In this document: piece by piece, positions 7,531-18,232 of the stretch
How the letters are laid out: the number at the start of each line of letters is the position of its first letter
Numbering within the stretch: position 1 is the stretch's first letter
From: Nostocoides sp.
GTDB lineage: Bacteria > Actinomycetota > Actinomycetes > Actinomycetales > Dermatophilaceae
Direction: 5' to 3'
Length of the DNA: 64,000 nucleotides
Assembly (NCBI GenBank): GCA_016702415.1
Contig: JADJEA010000023.1
Coordinates: forward strand, 62,001-126,000
The notes under the pieces: model-generated
Seen by the model: only the letters and a program-made list of their open reading frames with translations
The model's database searches: none
What the model was told of the DNA's origin: nothing
Translations under genes and position numbers: made by a program

Positions 7531-9126
7531 ATGAGCGAGCTGCACGTCTACGACACCACCCTGCGCGACGGCGCCCAGCAGGAGGGCCTGAACCTCTCGG
7601 TCCTGGACAAACTCGTGATCGCGGAGCACCTCGACGAGCTCGGCGTCGGCTTCATCGAGGGCGGCTGGCCGGGCGCCAACCCCAAGGACACCGAGTTCTT
7701 CCGGCGCGCCCAGAGCGAACTGCGGCTGCGCAACGCCACGTTGGCGGCCTTCGGGGCCACGCGCCGGGCCGGGGGCCGCGCCGACAGTGACCCGCTCGTG
7801 CGCGCCCTGCTCGACTCCGGGGCACCGGTGGTGACCCTCGTCGCCAAGAGTCATGTCGGCCACGTCGAGCGGGCGTTGCGAACCACCACTGCCGAGAACC
7901 TCGACATGATCCGCGACACCGTGAGCTTTCTTCGCTCCGAGGGGCGCCGGGTGTTCGTCGACGCGGAGCATTTCTTCGACGGGTATGCCGACAACCGCAC
8001 CTACGCGCTGGAGGCGGTCCGGGCGGCGGCCGAGTCCGGTGCCGAGGTGGTCGCCTTGTGCGACACCAACGGGGGTATGCTGCCCGCCCACGTCGCCGCG
8101 GTCGTCGCCGACGTCGTCGCCTCGACCGGGGCCCGAGTCGGCATCCACTGCCACAACGACACTGGCTGCGCCGTCGCCAACTCGATGGCGGCGATCGACG
8201 CCGGCGCCACGCACGTCCAGGGCACCATCAACGGCTACGGCGAGCGTACCGGCAACGCCAACCTCGTCACGGTCGTCGCCAACCTCCAGATCAAGCAGGG
8301 CCGCGAACTCCTCGAGCCGCACCGCCTGGCCGAGGCGACCCGGATCTCGCATGCCATCAGCGAGATCACCAATGTGGCGCCCTATAGTCGCCAGCCCTAC
8401 ACCGGGTCGAGCGCGTTCGCGCACAAGGCCGGTCTGCACGCCAGCGCGATCAAGGTCGACCCGGATCTCTATCAGCACACCGATCCGAAGTCGGTCGGTA
8501 ACGACATGCGAATGCTGGTCTCCGACATGGCCGGCCGAGCCTCGATCGAGTTGAAGAGCCGTGAGCTCGGACTGGGCCTGGACGGCACGGATGAGGCCGA
8601 TGCGGCCAAGGTCGCCAGTGTCCTAGCCACCGTGAAGGACCTCGAACTGCGCGGCTACACCTTCGACGCGGCCGACGCCAGCTTCGAGCTGCTGCTGCGC
8701 CGGGAACTCAACGGCGGATTGCCGGACTACTTCGTTGTGGAATCCTGGCGCGCCATCACGGACAGCCGTGGCGATCAGGACGCGCTGTCCGAGGCAACGG
8801 TGAAGATCGTCGCGGCCGGCGAGCGAGTGGTGCGCACCGGTGAGGGCAATGGTCCGGTCAATGCGCTCGATCACGCTCTGCGCGAGGCGCTTTCGTCGGC
8901 ATACCCAGAGTTGGCAGACTTCGAACTCGTCGACTACAAGGTGCGCATCCTCGATACCGAGCACGGCACGGACGCGATCACCCGGGTGCTCATCGAGACG
9001 AGCGACGGCACCACGACGTGGTCGACCATCGGGGTCGCCGCCAACATCCTCGAGGCGAGTTGGGACGCGCTCCTGGAATCGGTGACCTACGGACTGATCC
9101 GCGCCGGGGTCACGCCCCGCGGCTGA
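7531..9126 (+). CDS. cimA: Citramalate synthase
   Basis: The 531-residue protein condenses pyruvate and acetyl-CoA to (R)-citramalate, giving a threonine-independent route to 2-oxobutyrate and isoleucine. It opens with the HMGL-like TIM-barrel motif YDTTLRDGAQQEG, has the metal/substrate loop GIHCHNDTGCAVAN, the GYGERTGNAN segment and a C-terminal LeuA dimer/allosteric domain from about residue 390. Length and GAQQEG favour the CimA branch over 2-isopropylmalate synthase. The frame is open upstream, but the domain starts at this ATG. The isoleucine-rich leader upstream independently supports a role in isoleucine supply. It stands alone, with a convergent neighbour downstream. Confidence 0.9.
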   Translation: MSELHVYDTTLRDGAQQEGLNLSVLDKLVIAEHLDELGVGFIEGGWPGANPKDTEFFRRAQSELRLRNATLAAFGATRRAGGRADSDPLVRALLDSGAPVVTLVAKSHVGHVERALRTTTAENLDMIRDTVSFLRSEGRRVFVDAEHFFDGYADNRTYALEAVRAAAESGAEVVALCDTNGGMLPAHVAAVVADVVASTGARVGIHCHNDTGCAVANSMAAIDAGATHVQGTINGYGERTGNANLVTVVANLQIKQGRELLEPHRLAEATRISHAISEITNVAPYSRQPYTGSSAFAHKAGLHASAIKVDPDLYQHTDPKSVGNDMRMLVSDMAGRASIELKSRELGLGLDGTDEADAAKVASVLATVKDLELRGYTFDAADASFELLLRRELNGGLPDYFVVESWRAITDSRGDQDALSEATVKIVAAGERVVRTGEGNGPVNALDHALREALSSAYPELADFELVDYKVRILDTEHGTDAITRVLIETSDGTTTWSTIGVAANILEASWDALLESVTYGLIRAGVTPRG

Positions 9127-9186
9127 GCTGCCTCGTGGTGGGTCAACAAGCCCCTGGGTAGGCCCACGGCGTGATCTGTCCGCTCG

Positions 9187-9212
9187 CCCCGGGGCCTGGA
9201 TAGCCCCCGGGG
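9187..9212. terminator. Hairpin between convergent cimA and the propeller pseudogene
   Basis: CCCCGGGG at 9187-9194 and again at 9205-9212 can pair around a 10-nt loop, and works on both strands. It sits between two converging genes. Confidence 0.5.
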
Positions 9213-9220
9213 TTGTGGGG

Positions 9221-10550
9221 TCACTGCTGGACGGGGTCGATGTCGACGGTGAAGACGTCGTTGGCGCGGATGGGTGCCCATTCCCCGACCGGGGCGTCGT
9301 CTTTGACGAGGTTGTTCGCGCCGGTCCCGATCAGGATCGTCCGCAGGTCGGCGCTCGCCCCGATCCGATCAAGGGGGGCGTTCAAGGGCACGCCCTGACT
9401 GTTCACCGTGACCCGGGTCCGGGCCCCCGTCTGTCGGTTGTACCGATACAGGTCGCCCGGGATCAAATAGGGGTCCGGTTTCCGGCGCAGGCAGCCCGCT
9501 AACACGACCGATCCGTCGTGGTTGATCCCATAGACCCCGGTGAACGCGGTCAGGCCGGTGTTGTCCTGGGTCAACACCTGCTCCACCCGCAGGTCCGGCA
9601 GCCGCGAGATCTGCACCACCCGGTCGATGCCATCACCGATCCGCCAGGAGGAGGTCACATGCGTGCCGTCGCCGGACAGGTACACCCCTTGAGTGCCGTT
9701 CGGGACGGTCGGGCCCACCCCCGTGGGCGCGGCAATGAACCGGCGTCGCCCGGTCGCCACATCCACGCCGAACGGGAAGTAGCCGATGGGGTCCCGGTAC
9801 TCTGACCCGGTCACCAGGGACCCGTCCGCGCTGACCTTGCTCACCTCGATCTCCGGGCCGTGGAACGGCAGCCGGTGGAAGACCCCGGAGGGCCACTCCA
9901 CCAGCCAGTACGACGGGTCATAACCCGGACCCGGCCAAATCCCGCTGACCAGCAGCCACCTCCCGTCCGCGCTCCAATCCCACGCGGCCCCTGAGAAGGG
10001 CCGCGCCCCCGGGGGGGACTGCTAAGGCGACGGTTCCAACCGGCGCACCGCACCCGTCACCAAGTCCTTCACCACGAGGCTCTCCGGGGTCCCTTTCGGC
10101 ACTAGCACGGGAGAATTGGAGGAGAACGTCACCCACCGGCCCGAGGGGGACACCACCGGTCGACCGTTCCCCCCGCCGCGGGCAGAGACACCCTTCACGT
10201 TGGCGGACACCATCGAGAGTTTCGTTGTCGACCGGTCGTAGGCGTACAGGCTCGGGTCATTGAACCCGCCCCCGTCCGGCAGCAACGCCCGGAACGTCTG
10301 GAACACCACCACCCGCGCATCCGCCGACATCGCGATCTCCTGCACGAACCCGCTCGGCCGACCATTGTGCATCCGGCTGATCAGGGTCCACCGCAAACCG
10401 GCTCCCCTGACCACCCGCCACCCCGGACGCCCCAGGCACTCCGGTCACGCCGGACACGGCCGCGCCCGCCGGCCCCGCCCCCGTCGCCAGGGCCAGCGGT
10501 ATCCCGGCCGCGAGCAGTCCCCGCCGCGTGACCTGTTGTATCATCGTCAT
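9221..10550 (-). pseudogene. Decayed tandem copy of the secreted beta-propeller gene
   Basis: This region matches the intact gene at 10608-11972 almost end to end but cannot encode one protein. The N-terminus (start at 10550, Tat-like TRRGLLAAG) is in one frame. An extra A near 10392-10395 (CGCAAACCGG against CGCAACCGG in the intact copy) shifts it. The rest is in a second frame interrupted by a TAG at 10022-10024, where the intact gene has CAG (Gln). Downstream of the TAG the frame stays open to 9221. A 9-bp deletion near 9630 is in frame. The two lesions are of different kinds, which favours genuine decay over a single sequencing error. Confidence 0.85.
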
Positions 10551-10607
10551 GGCCTTCGTCTCTCCGTTCGGCCGGGGGATTCCGTAGGTCCGCGCGGCCC
10601 CTGTGGG

Positions 10608-11972
10608 TCACTGCTGGACGGGGTCGATGTCGACGGTGAAGACGTCGTTGGCGCGGATCGGTAGCCACTCGCCCACGGGGGCGTCGTCTTTGACGAGGTT
10701 GTTCGCGCCGGTCCCGATCAGGATCGTGCGGAGGTCGGCGCTGGCCTGGAGCCGGTCGATCGAGGAGTTCAAGGGAACTCCTTGACTGTTGACGGTGACC
10801 CGGGTCCGGGCGCCGGTCTGTCGGTTGTACCGGTACAGGTCGGCCGGGATGAAGTAGGGGTCCGGTTTCCGGCGCATCGTGGCCAACAGCAGATGCGATC
10901 CGTCGTAGTCGATCCCGGCCACCCCGTTGAGCGACTCTAGGCCAGTGTTCTCCTGGGTCAGCACTTGCTCCACCCGCAGGTCCGGTAGCCGCGAGATCTG
11001 CACCACCCGGTCGATGCCGTAATCCAGATCGCCGACCCGCCAGGAGGAGGTCACATGCGTGCCGTCGCCGGACAGGTACACCCCTTGAGTGCCGTTCGGG
11101 ACGGTCGGGCCCACCCCCGTGGGCGCAGCGATGAACCGGCGTCGCCCGGTCGCCACATCCACCACGAACGGGAACCACCCGATGGGGTCCCGGACCTCTG
11201 ACCCGGTCACCAGGGACCCGTCCGCGCTGACCTTGCTCACCTCGATCTCCGGGCCGTGGAACGGCAGCCGGTGGAAGACCCCGGAGGGCCACTCCACCAG
11301 CCAGTACGACGGGTCATAACCCGGACCCGGCCATGTCCCACCGACCAGCAGCCAGTGCCCGTCCGCGCTCCAGTCATAGGCCACTCCCCCGAACGGCCGC
11401 GCGCCCGGCGGGGACTGCTGCGGCGTCGGCGCCAACCGGCGCACCGCACCCGTCGCCAAGTCCTTCACGACTAGCGTCCCCAGGGCACCCTTCGGCATCA
11501 ACAGTGGCGACGCCGAGGAAAACACCACCCACCGCCCCGACGGAGACACCACCGGTCGACCATTCTCCCCACCCCGGGCAGAAACACCCTTCGCGTTCGC
11601 GGAAACCATCGACAGTTTCTTTGTCGACCGGTCGTAGGCGTACAGGCTCGGGTCATTGAACCCGCCCCCGTCCGGCAGCAACGCCCGGAACGTCTGGAAC
11701 ACCACCACCCGGGCATTCGCGGACATCGCGATCTCCTGCACGAACCCACTCGGCCGACCATTGTGCATCCGGCTGATCAGCGTCCACCGCAACCGGCTCC
11801 CCTGACCACCCGCCACCCCGGACGCCCCAGGCACGCCGGACACGCCGGACACGGCCGCGCCCGCCGGACACGCCCCCGCCGCCAGGGCGAGCGGTATCCC
11901 ACCCGCGAGCAGTCCCCGCCGCGAGACCCCCGCCACACCCAACCGGCCCATCTCCGTCATCTCCGTCGTCAT
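10608..11972 (-). CDS. Secreted beta-propeller (TolB/WD40-like) protein of unknown function
   Basis: The 454-residue protein begins with a Tat-type signal: RRGLLAGG, a hydrophobic stretch, then AGAAVSG. The body is a run of blade-like repeats (SANARVVVFQTF, SPSGRWVVFSS, SADGHWLLVGG, SADGSLVTGSE, SGDGTHVTSSW, YDGSHLLLATM) typical of TolB-like six- or seven-bladed propellers. No catalytic motif is visible. It starts 5 bp after the frameshifted LamG-like gene, so the two were probably one transcript of surface or secreted proteins. The ligand is unknown. The block lacks the GGCATAC motif found across the rest of the window. Confidence 0.8.
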   Translation of the reverse strand: MTTEMTEMGRLGVAGVSRRGLLAGGIPLALAAGACPAGAAVSGVSGVPGASGVAGGQGSRLRWTLISRMHNGRPSGFVQEIAMSANARVVVFQTFRALLPDGGGFNDPSLYAYDRSTKKLSMVSANAKGVSARGGENGRPVVSPSGRWVVFSSASPLLMPKGALGTLVVKDLATGAVRRLAPTPQQSPPGARPFGGVAYDWSADGHWLLVGGTWPGPGYDPSYWLVEWPSGVFHRLPFHGPEIEVSKVSADGSLVTGSEVRDPIGWFPFVVDVATGRRRFIAAPTGVGPTVPNGTQGVYLSGDGTHVTSSWRVGDLDYGIDRVVQISRLPDLRVEQVLTQENTGLESLNGVAGIDYDGSHLLLATMRRKPDPYFIPADLYRYNRQTGARTRVTVNSQGVPLNSSIDRLQASADLRTILIGTGANNLVKDDAPVGEWLPIRANDVFTVDIDPVQQ

Positions 11973-11977
11973 CGTGA

Positions 11978-13650
11978 TCAGTCCTGCCGCGAGATCCAGA
12001 TATCATCGACCCCGCCAGCGAACGAATCACCCGGCGCGTCACACCCATTGCAGAGGCCGCCAACGGTGTTCGGCGGCTTGTGACCTACCCAGATCTCATT
12101 CGTCGTCGGCGACACATCGAAGGTCGAATACGTCACCGGCGTCGATTGGATGACCGTGTTATTCGCCGAGTGATCGATCATACTATTGATCTTCAGGGAC
12201 ACCGTCACCTTGTTGTCCGCGTCATGGACGAGCGTGCACGTCAACGTGTAATTCGTGTACGATTTCAAGTACAAGGCCTGGTCGTTCTTGTCCTGCTCCG
12301 CTTTGATGGTCGTCTTGGAGGGCGGGTTAGTGCCGTTCTTGGCGGACCCGGTGAACTCACACCGTGGCCGCATGTCCGTTTCCACGGAGATCTTCCACTG
12401 TCCCGGGTCCTCCTTGCGGCCCATCTGGATCACGTTCGGGGACTGACTCGCCAGCAGATGGGACACACTCGGTGTGAAGTTGTCCGGTTTGATGGACACC
12501 TTGATCTGGAACTTCGTCACCGAGGGGCCCGGCCGGTACACGGTCATGTCCTGCGACGCCGTGGCGCCCGAGCTGGACAAAACCAACGCACTCTTCGTCG
12601 GGCTCACCACCACCGTGGAACACGACTCGTTCAGCGGCGTCGGGCAATTCCCCGACGGATCGTACATGTCGTGGTAGCCGGGGAATTCGAGGTGCTTCCC
12701 GGTCGTGGTCATCGTCAACGACCCGGGCGCGACGGTGACCGTCGAGTTCGCAAACCGCTTACCCTTCACGGCCTGGTGGCTGGTGTACGCGTTCGGGAAA
12801 TACGTCACCCCACCACTGGTGACCGGAGCATCGAGTTTCCACCGCCCCACCGGCGTCAACGCCGTGGTCATGGACCCCAACACGCCCGGGTCCGCCGCCC
12901 ACAACACCGCGTTGTCGACCAGACGAACCCCATCATCGGTCAAGTCCGCCAATGTCGCATCCGTCAACCCCAACACCACCCGGGCCGCCGGGGTCACCGT
13001 CCCATCCGCACGGACATCCCCCGCCGACATCGTGTACACCGCGTGCGCCGTCGTCACCCCAGCCCGTACCGCGACCGGGTTCGCCGACTCCGGCACATAC
13101 TGCTCCGGCACCGCCTTGATCAACGTCGTGGAATTCGCCGGCGCGAACGTCGTCGGCAGATCCGTCGCGATCGGATGCGTCGAATCGATCACCAACAACT
13201 CGCTGGTCTCCGTCGTCGAATACCCCGGCCCGCTCGTCATCCCCAACGGGGACCACGCGCCATACCCATCGCCACCACCGGCACCACCACATCCCGGTAA
13301 CGGCTCCCCAACACCGACTGCCCCGTACTGGCCGCCAACACCACCACATCCGTCTCCGGCGACACCGGCGCCGTCGACTCATCCGCCACCAGGGTCACCT
13401 CGAACCCCATGTCGACCAATTCACCCTGCAACACCACATCCCCGGTCGAAAGGGCCGACAGGTCACCCACCACCAGGTTCGCCGACGACCCCTCACCCGG
13501 ACCCACCCACGCCTGAGCCCCCGACGCCAACCCCACCGCCACCATCGCCGCCGACAAAACCGCGACCCCCGCCCGCCGACGAACCACCTTGCTGAACAGA
13601 CTAATGACCAGCCTCCCAACGCACCGAAATGCCCGGGGACACCCGAGCAC
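11978..13650 (-). pseudogene. Secreted LamG/concanavalin-like protein, frameshifted
   Basis: The N-terminal part (from about 13650) has a signal peptide (VRRRAGVAVLSAAMVAVGLASGAQA) and a domain with the pattern DVVVLAASTGQSVLGSRYRDVVVPVVAMGMA. The frame then breaks near 13240-13255, and one missing base restores it (WSPLGMTSGPGYST). The remainder holds two further segments and a C-terminal LamG-type jelly-roll (about 180 residues, QIKVSIKPDNF ... VDDIWISRQD), a fold that often binds sugars. The single-base lesion is in sequence without a long homopolymer. It may be a real mutation or an assembly error. The true start is uncertain, since 13650 precedes the signal by about 20 residues. Confidence 0.75.
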
Positions 13651-13983
13651 GCACCCCCGGAATCCACGTCACCTAAGAAAGCGGAGATCGCAGCGATTCC
13701 GGGAAGCAGGCCGAACCTACTCCCCGGGCGGGCACGATCAGGCCATCCGCAGCAATTGTGACGCATGTCATGAAGAGAAACGACCGGCCAGCACGCTCGA
13801 TGTCACCAAAAAGAAGGACAACGTCCGGCTGCGAACGCATGCCTGTAAGCGCTCGACCAATCGACAAACTTTCGTTCTCATCCCCGGAGGCACCGCCCTT
13901 GGACTGCGCTGGCGCGGGGCGGACGGCAGCGGCGGGGGAACCAACCCGCCAAACGTGCCAAGGGGCATTCGCGCGGAACCTGC
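13651..13983. other. 333-bp intergenic region upstream of the LamG/propeller block
   Basis: I see no convincing gene. It is less G+C-rich than its surroundings, especially 13740-13880, as expected for a promoter region of the minus-strand secreted-protein genes. No clear promoter hexamer pair or repeat could be assigned. Confidence 0.5.
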
Positions 13984-14853
13984 TCAGCCGCAGTCATCGA
14001 GGACCTTGAGCAGGCGCACTCGCAGCTCGTTCGCCCGCTTGGCGAAGGCGCGCTGAGCGCTGGCGTACGCCCCTTTGCCCGCCGCCGTCTCGATCGCGAT
14101 CGGGTCGTAGCCCAACTCGCGCAGGTCGTAGGGCGAGGCGCGCATGTCGAGGACGCGGATCTCCATCGCCAGGTCGAAGGCGTCGAGGACGACGTCGCTC
14201 GGCACCAGCGGGGTGAGCGAGTAGGCCCATTTGTACAGGTCCATCCCGGCGTGGAGACACCCGGGTTGCTCCATCGCGATCTGAGTGTCGCGGGTGGGCT
14301 GAAAAGCATTGCGCGTGAGCGCATCCGGGGTGAAGAACCGGTACGCGTCGATATGCGTGCATCGGATCTCATGCGACTCCACGATCGTGTCGACCTCGCT
14401 CGGCGCCAGCCGAAGCGGCCACGCGGCGTGCCGGATCTGTTGCGGTGCAAGGCGATAGATCATTGCCCACTCATGCAGCCCGAAACAGCCGGTGTGGGAC
14501 GGACGCTGCAGCGTCGCCCGCATCAGGTCGGTGACGAATGTGATCGTGCCCGCGCGATCCCGCGCGAACCCGGTCACGTCCACGCAGACGGAACCGTCCT
14601 CGCCGGTGACGTAGCCGCGCCAGGAGGCGCGCCGCATACGGCCGGCGTCCTCGAGGACGACACCGGGACCGGGGTGCCAGCGGCGCAGCTTGCCGGGGGA
14701 GTTGGCGTAGTAGACGAACAGGAAGTCCTCGACCGGATGCGAGCGGCCGTGCCGGCGTCGCTCGAGATAGGGGCGCACGCGCGCGTCGGCGCGGGCGGCA
14801 TACGCCTCCTCGAGTCCGCGCCACGCGTCGATGGTCAACGGGACTGCCTGCAC
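13984..14853 (-). CDS. Conserved actinobacterial protein of unknown function (often named 3-methyladenine DNA glycosylase)
   Basis: The 289-residue soluble protein has no signal peptide or membrane segment. It is rich in aromatic/His positions (HEWAMIYRL, FFTPDALTRN, GCLHAGMDLYKWAY) that look like a conserved active-site surface. Such proteins are widely labelled 3-methyladenine DNA glycosylase in actinobacterial annotation, but I see no AlkA-type helix-hairpin-helix, so I do not endorse that function. GTG at 14853 lies 6 nt after a TACGGT hexamer, which supports this start and a leaderless message. Confidence 0.75.
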   Translation of the reverse strand: MQAVPLTIDAWRGLEEAYAARADARVRPYLERRRHGRSHPVEDFLFVYYANSPGKLRRWHPGPGVVLEDAGRMRRASWRGYVTGEDGSVCVDVTGFARDRAGTITFVTDLMRATLQRPSHTGCFGLHEWAMIYRLAPQQIRHAAWPLRLAPSEVDTIVESHEIRCTHIDAYRFFTPDALTRNAFQPTRDTQIAMEQPGCLHAGMDLYKWAYSLTPLVPSDVVLDAFDLAMEIRVLDMRASPYDLRELGYDPIAIETAAGKGAYASAQRAFAKRANELRVRLLKVLDDCG

Positions 14854-14859
14854 GTTCCT

Positions 14860-14865
14860 ACCGTA
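14860..14865 (-). promoter_or_regulatory. -10 element TACGGT, leaderless start of 14853
   Basis: On the minus strand TACGGT ends 6 nt before the GTG start, the spacing expected if transcription begins on the start codon itself. Confidence 0.5.
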
Positions 14866-14921
14866 ATCCGCGAGGCGCGCGGGTTACCCTGCCGGAGTCG
14901 TTCGCACCGCCAGGAGTCCGT

Positions 14922-15776
14922 ATGCCGCATCCACGCCCCCTCCTCGCCGCCCTCGCCGCCGCGTGCTTCCCCCTCGCCGGTGCCACGGGCACCGCGGTTG
15001 CGGACCCCGGGCCCACGGGCGTCCAGAACGCCATCGGCTATTACGTCGCCCTCGGGGACTCGCTCGCCGCGGGCTACCAACCCGGGCAGGGTGACGACAA
15101 GACGGGCGGCTATGTGGCTGGGGTGCTGACGGCCATTCGCGCCGGAGCGCCGAAGACCCGGCTGGCCAATCTCGCCTGCTCGGGCGAGACCGTCGCCTCG
15201 ATGGTCGCCGGTGGGCGCTGTGACTACCGGGAGGGCACCCAGCTCGCCGCGGCGTTGGCGTTCCTCCACGCGCACGGGGCGTTCACGCGCGTCGTCACGA
15301 TCGATATCGGTGCCAACGACGTGCAGCGCTGCGTCATCGCCTCCGGGATCGACCTCGACTGCGTCGATCGTGGCCTCAAGACCGTGGCGACCGACCTGCC
15401 GATCGTCCTCGGCAAACTCCGGGCCGCGGCGCCGAACGCCCGGCTGGTCGTGCTCGACTACTACAACCCCTTCCTCGCGCTGTGGCTGACCGGTCCGGAC
15501 GGACAACGGCTCGCCCAGACCTCGACCCTCGTCCAACGCGTGCTCACCAGCATCATCACCAGCTCTGCGGTGGGTTCGGGAGCGGTCGTCGCCGACATCT
15601 CGGGTGCCTTCACGAGTGACGACTGGACCCCCGTCACCGTCCCGACGGTGGGCACGGTCCCGACGAATGTCGCGACGATCTGTCGGCTGACGTGGATGTG
15701 TACCCGATTCGACATCCACGCCAACGACAGTGGGTATGCCGTGATGGCCGCCGCGGTGGCCGCCCGCCTCCGCTGA
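14922..15776 (+). CDS. Secreted SGNH/GDSL-type hydrolase
   Basis: The 284-residue protein has a signal peptide (LLAALAAACFPLAGATGTAVA) followed by SGNH blocks: VALGDSLAAGY with the nucleophile Ser, DIGAND for block III, and C-terminal FDIHANDSGY supplying the Asp and His of the triad. Family members are extracellular esterases or lipases acting on lipids, sugars or polymers. The Cys pairs (CSGE...GRC, RCVIASGIDLDC, CRLTWMC) fit a disulfide-bonded secreted enzyme. It is transcribed away from the preceding minus-strand gene and has its own 5' region. The substrate is unknown. Confidence 0.85.
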   Translation: MPHPRPLLAALAAACFPLAGATGTAVADPGPTGVQNAIGYYVALGDSLAAGYQPGQGDDKTGGYVAGVLTAIRAGAPKTRLANLACSGETVASMVAGGRCDYREGTQLAAALAFLHAHGAFTRVVTIDIGANDVQRCVIASGIDLDCVDRGLKTVATDLPIVLGKLRAAAPNARLVVLDYYNPFLALWLTGPDGQRLAQTSTLVQRVLTSIITSSAVGSGAVVADISGAFTSDDWTPVTVPTVGTVPTNVATICRLTWMCTRFDIHANDSGYAVMAAAVAARLR

Positions 15777-15815
15777 CGGCTGGCAGGCCCACCGGGGCCC
15801 ACCGGGGCATCACGC

Positions 15816-15851
15816 GTCACCACGGGGGTCACCACGGGGGTCACCACGGGT
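15816..15851 (+). repeat. Three 12-bp tandem repeats (GTCACCACGGGG)
   Basis: Units lie at 15816-15827, 15828-15839 and 15840-15851 (the last ends in T), in the short gap between the SGNH hydrolase and the next gene. They are too short and too regular for CRISPR. Confidence 0.85.
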
Positions 15852-15891
15852 CACCGATGGGCGGCTCGGGCCGACTGTCCCCGCCGAACCC

Positions 15892-15897
15892 TAGGCT
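15892..15897 (+). promoter_or_regulatory. -10 element TAGGCT, leaderless start of 15904
   Basis: TAGGCT ends 6 nt before ATG 15904. No ribosome-binding site is present in between. Confidence 0.55.
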
Positions 15898-15903
15898 GGC
15901 GCC

Positions 15904-16689
15904 ATGAAAATCGTGCGCTTCACCACCGGGGAGGACCCGGCATACGGGGTCATGGAGGAGGACGACTCGGTCGTCGCCGAGATCGTCGGCGACCCGTTGT
16001 ACCGCGGCGTCCAGTTCACCGGGCGACGGGTGCCGACCGACGCCGTCCGGCTGCTCGCCCCAGTGATCCCGCGCAGCAAAATCCTCGGGATCGGGCGCAA
16101 CTACGCCGACCATGCCAAGGAGATGGGTGGGGAGCCGCCGGCGCAGCCACTCGTCTTCCTCGTGCCCAATACGGCCGTCGTCGGACCCGACGACCCGGTC
16201 GTCATCCCGGCCCTCACCCGTGAGGTGAGCTACGAGGGCGAACTCGCTGTCGTCATCGGCCGGATCGGCAAGGACGTGCCGCGCGAGCGCGCGCACGAGG
16301 TGATCTTCGGCTACACCTGCGCCGACGATGTGACCGCGCGTGACCTCCAGCGCGGCGACGGTCAGTGGGCCCGGGCCAAAGGGATGGACACCTTCTGCCC
16401 GCTCGGTCCGGCGATCGTCACCGATCTCGACCCGTCGGCGCTGCGTCTGGTGACGCGGGTCGACGGTCGGGTCGTCCAGGACGGGACGACGGCGGACATG
16501 ATCTTCGACGTCCCCACCCTCGTGGCCCACCTGTCGCAGGCGTTCACCCTGCTCCCGGGGGATGTCATCCTGACGGGCACCCCGGCGGGCGTCGGCCCGG
16601 TCGACCACGGCAGCCGGGTCGAGGTCGAGATCGAGGGGATCGGCATACTGGCCAATCCGTTCGTCCGGCGCGAGGCGCAGGACTCCTAG
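15904..16689 (+). CDS. Fumarylacetoacetate-hydrolase-family protein
   Basis: The 261-residue protein has the FAH catalytic domain: GIGRNYADHAKEM, the metal-binding Glu cluster in YEGELAVVIGR, GYTCADDVTARDLQ and the final TGTPAGVGPV loop. Small bacterial members act as acylpyruvases, oxaloacetate decarboxylases or aromatic-catabolism hydrolases. No aromatic pathway genes are nearby, so a general acylpyruvase/oxaloacetate-decarboxylase role is as likely as degradation. It lies 11 bp before gltX, which could share its transcript, although gltX appears to have its own promoter. Confidence 0.88.
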   Translation: MKIVRFTTGEDPAYGVMEEDDSVVAEIVGDPLYRGVQFTGRRVPTDAVRLLAPVIPRSKILGIGRNYADHAKEMGGEPPAQPLVFLVPNTAVVGPDDPVVIPALTREVSYEGELAVVIGRIGKDVPRERAHEVIFGYTCADDVTARDLQRGDGQWARAKGMDTFCPLGPAIVTDLDPSALRLVTRVDGRVVQDGTTADMIFDVPTLVAHLSQAFTLLPGDVILTGTPAGVGPVDHGSRVEVEIEGIGILANPFVRREAQDS

Positions 16690-16700
16690 ACTTCCTCCTC

Positions 16701-18218
<1,518 letters not shown>

Positions 18219-18232
18219 CCCGCCCAGGACGT

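Larger units (their letters stand above)
9221..11972. repeat. Tandem gene duplication (units 9221-10550 and 10608-11972)
   Basis: The two units are direct repeats sharing long identical blocks, for example the stretch encoding SGDGTHVTSSWR and the C-terminal TGANNLVKDDAPVGEW. A 57-bp spacer separates them. The downstream unit is the degenerate one. Confidence 0.9.

Noticed and set aside
9187..13983. Prophage or insertion sequence carrying the propeller genes
   Set aside because: No transposase, integrase, terminal inverted repeats or phage genes are visible. Odd composition is the only sign of transfer.
13984..14853. 3-methyladenine DNA glycosylase function
   Set aside because: No glycosylase motif is visible; the common label seems to be copied between annotations.
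15816..15851. CRISPR array
   Set aside because: Only three 12-bp units with no spacers and no cas genes anywhere in the window.
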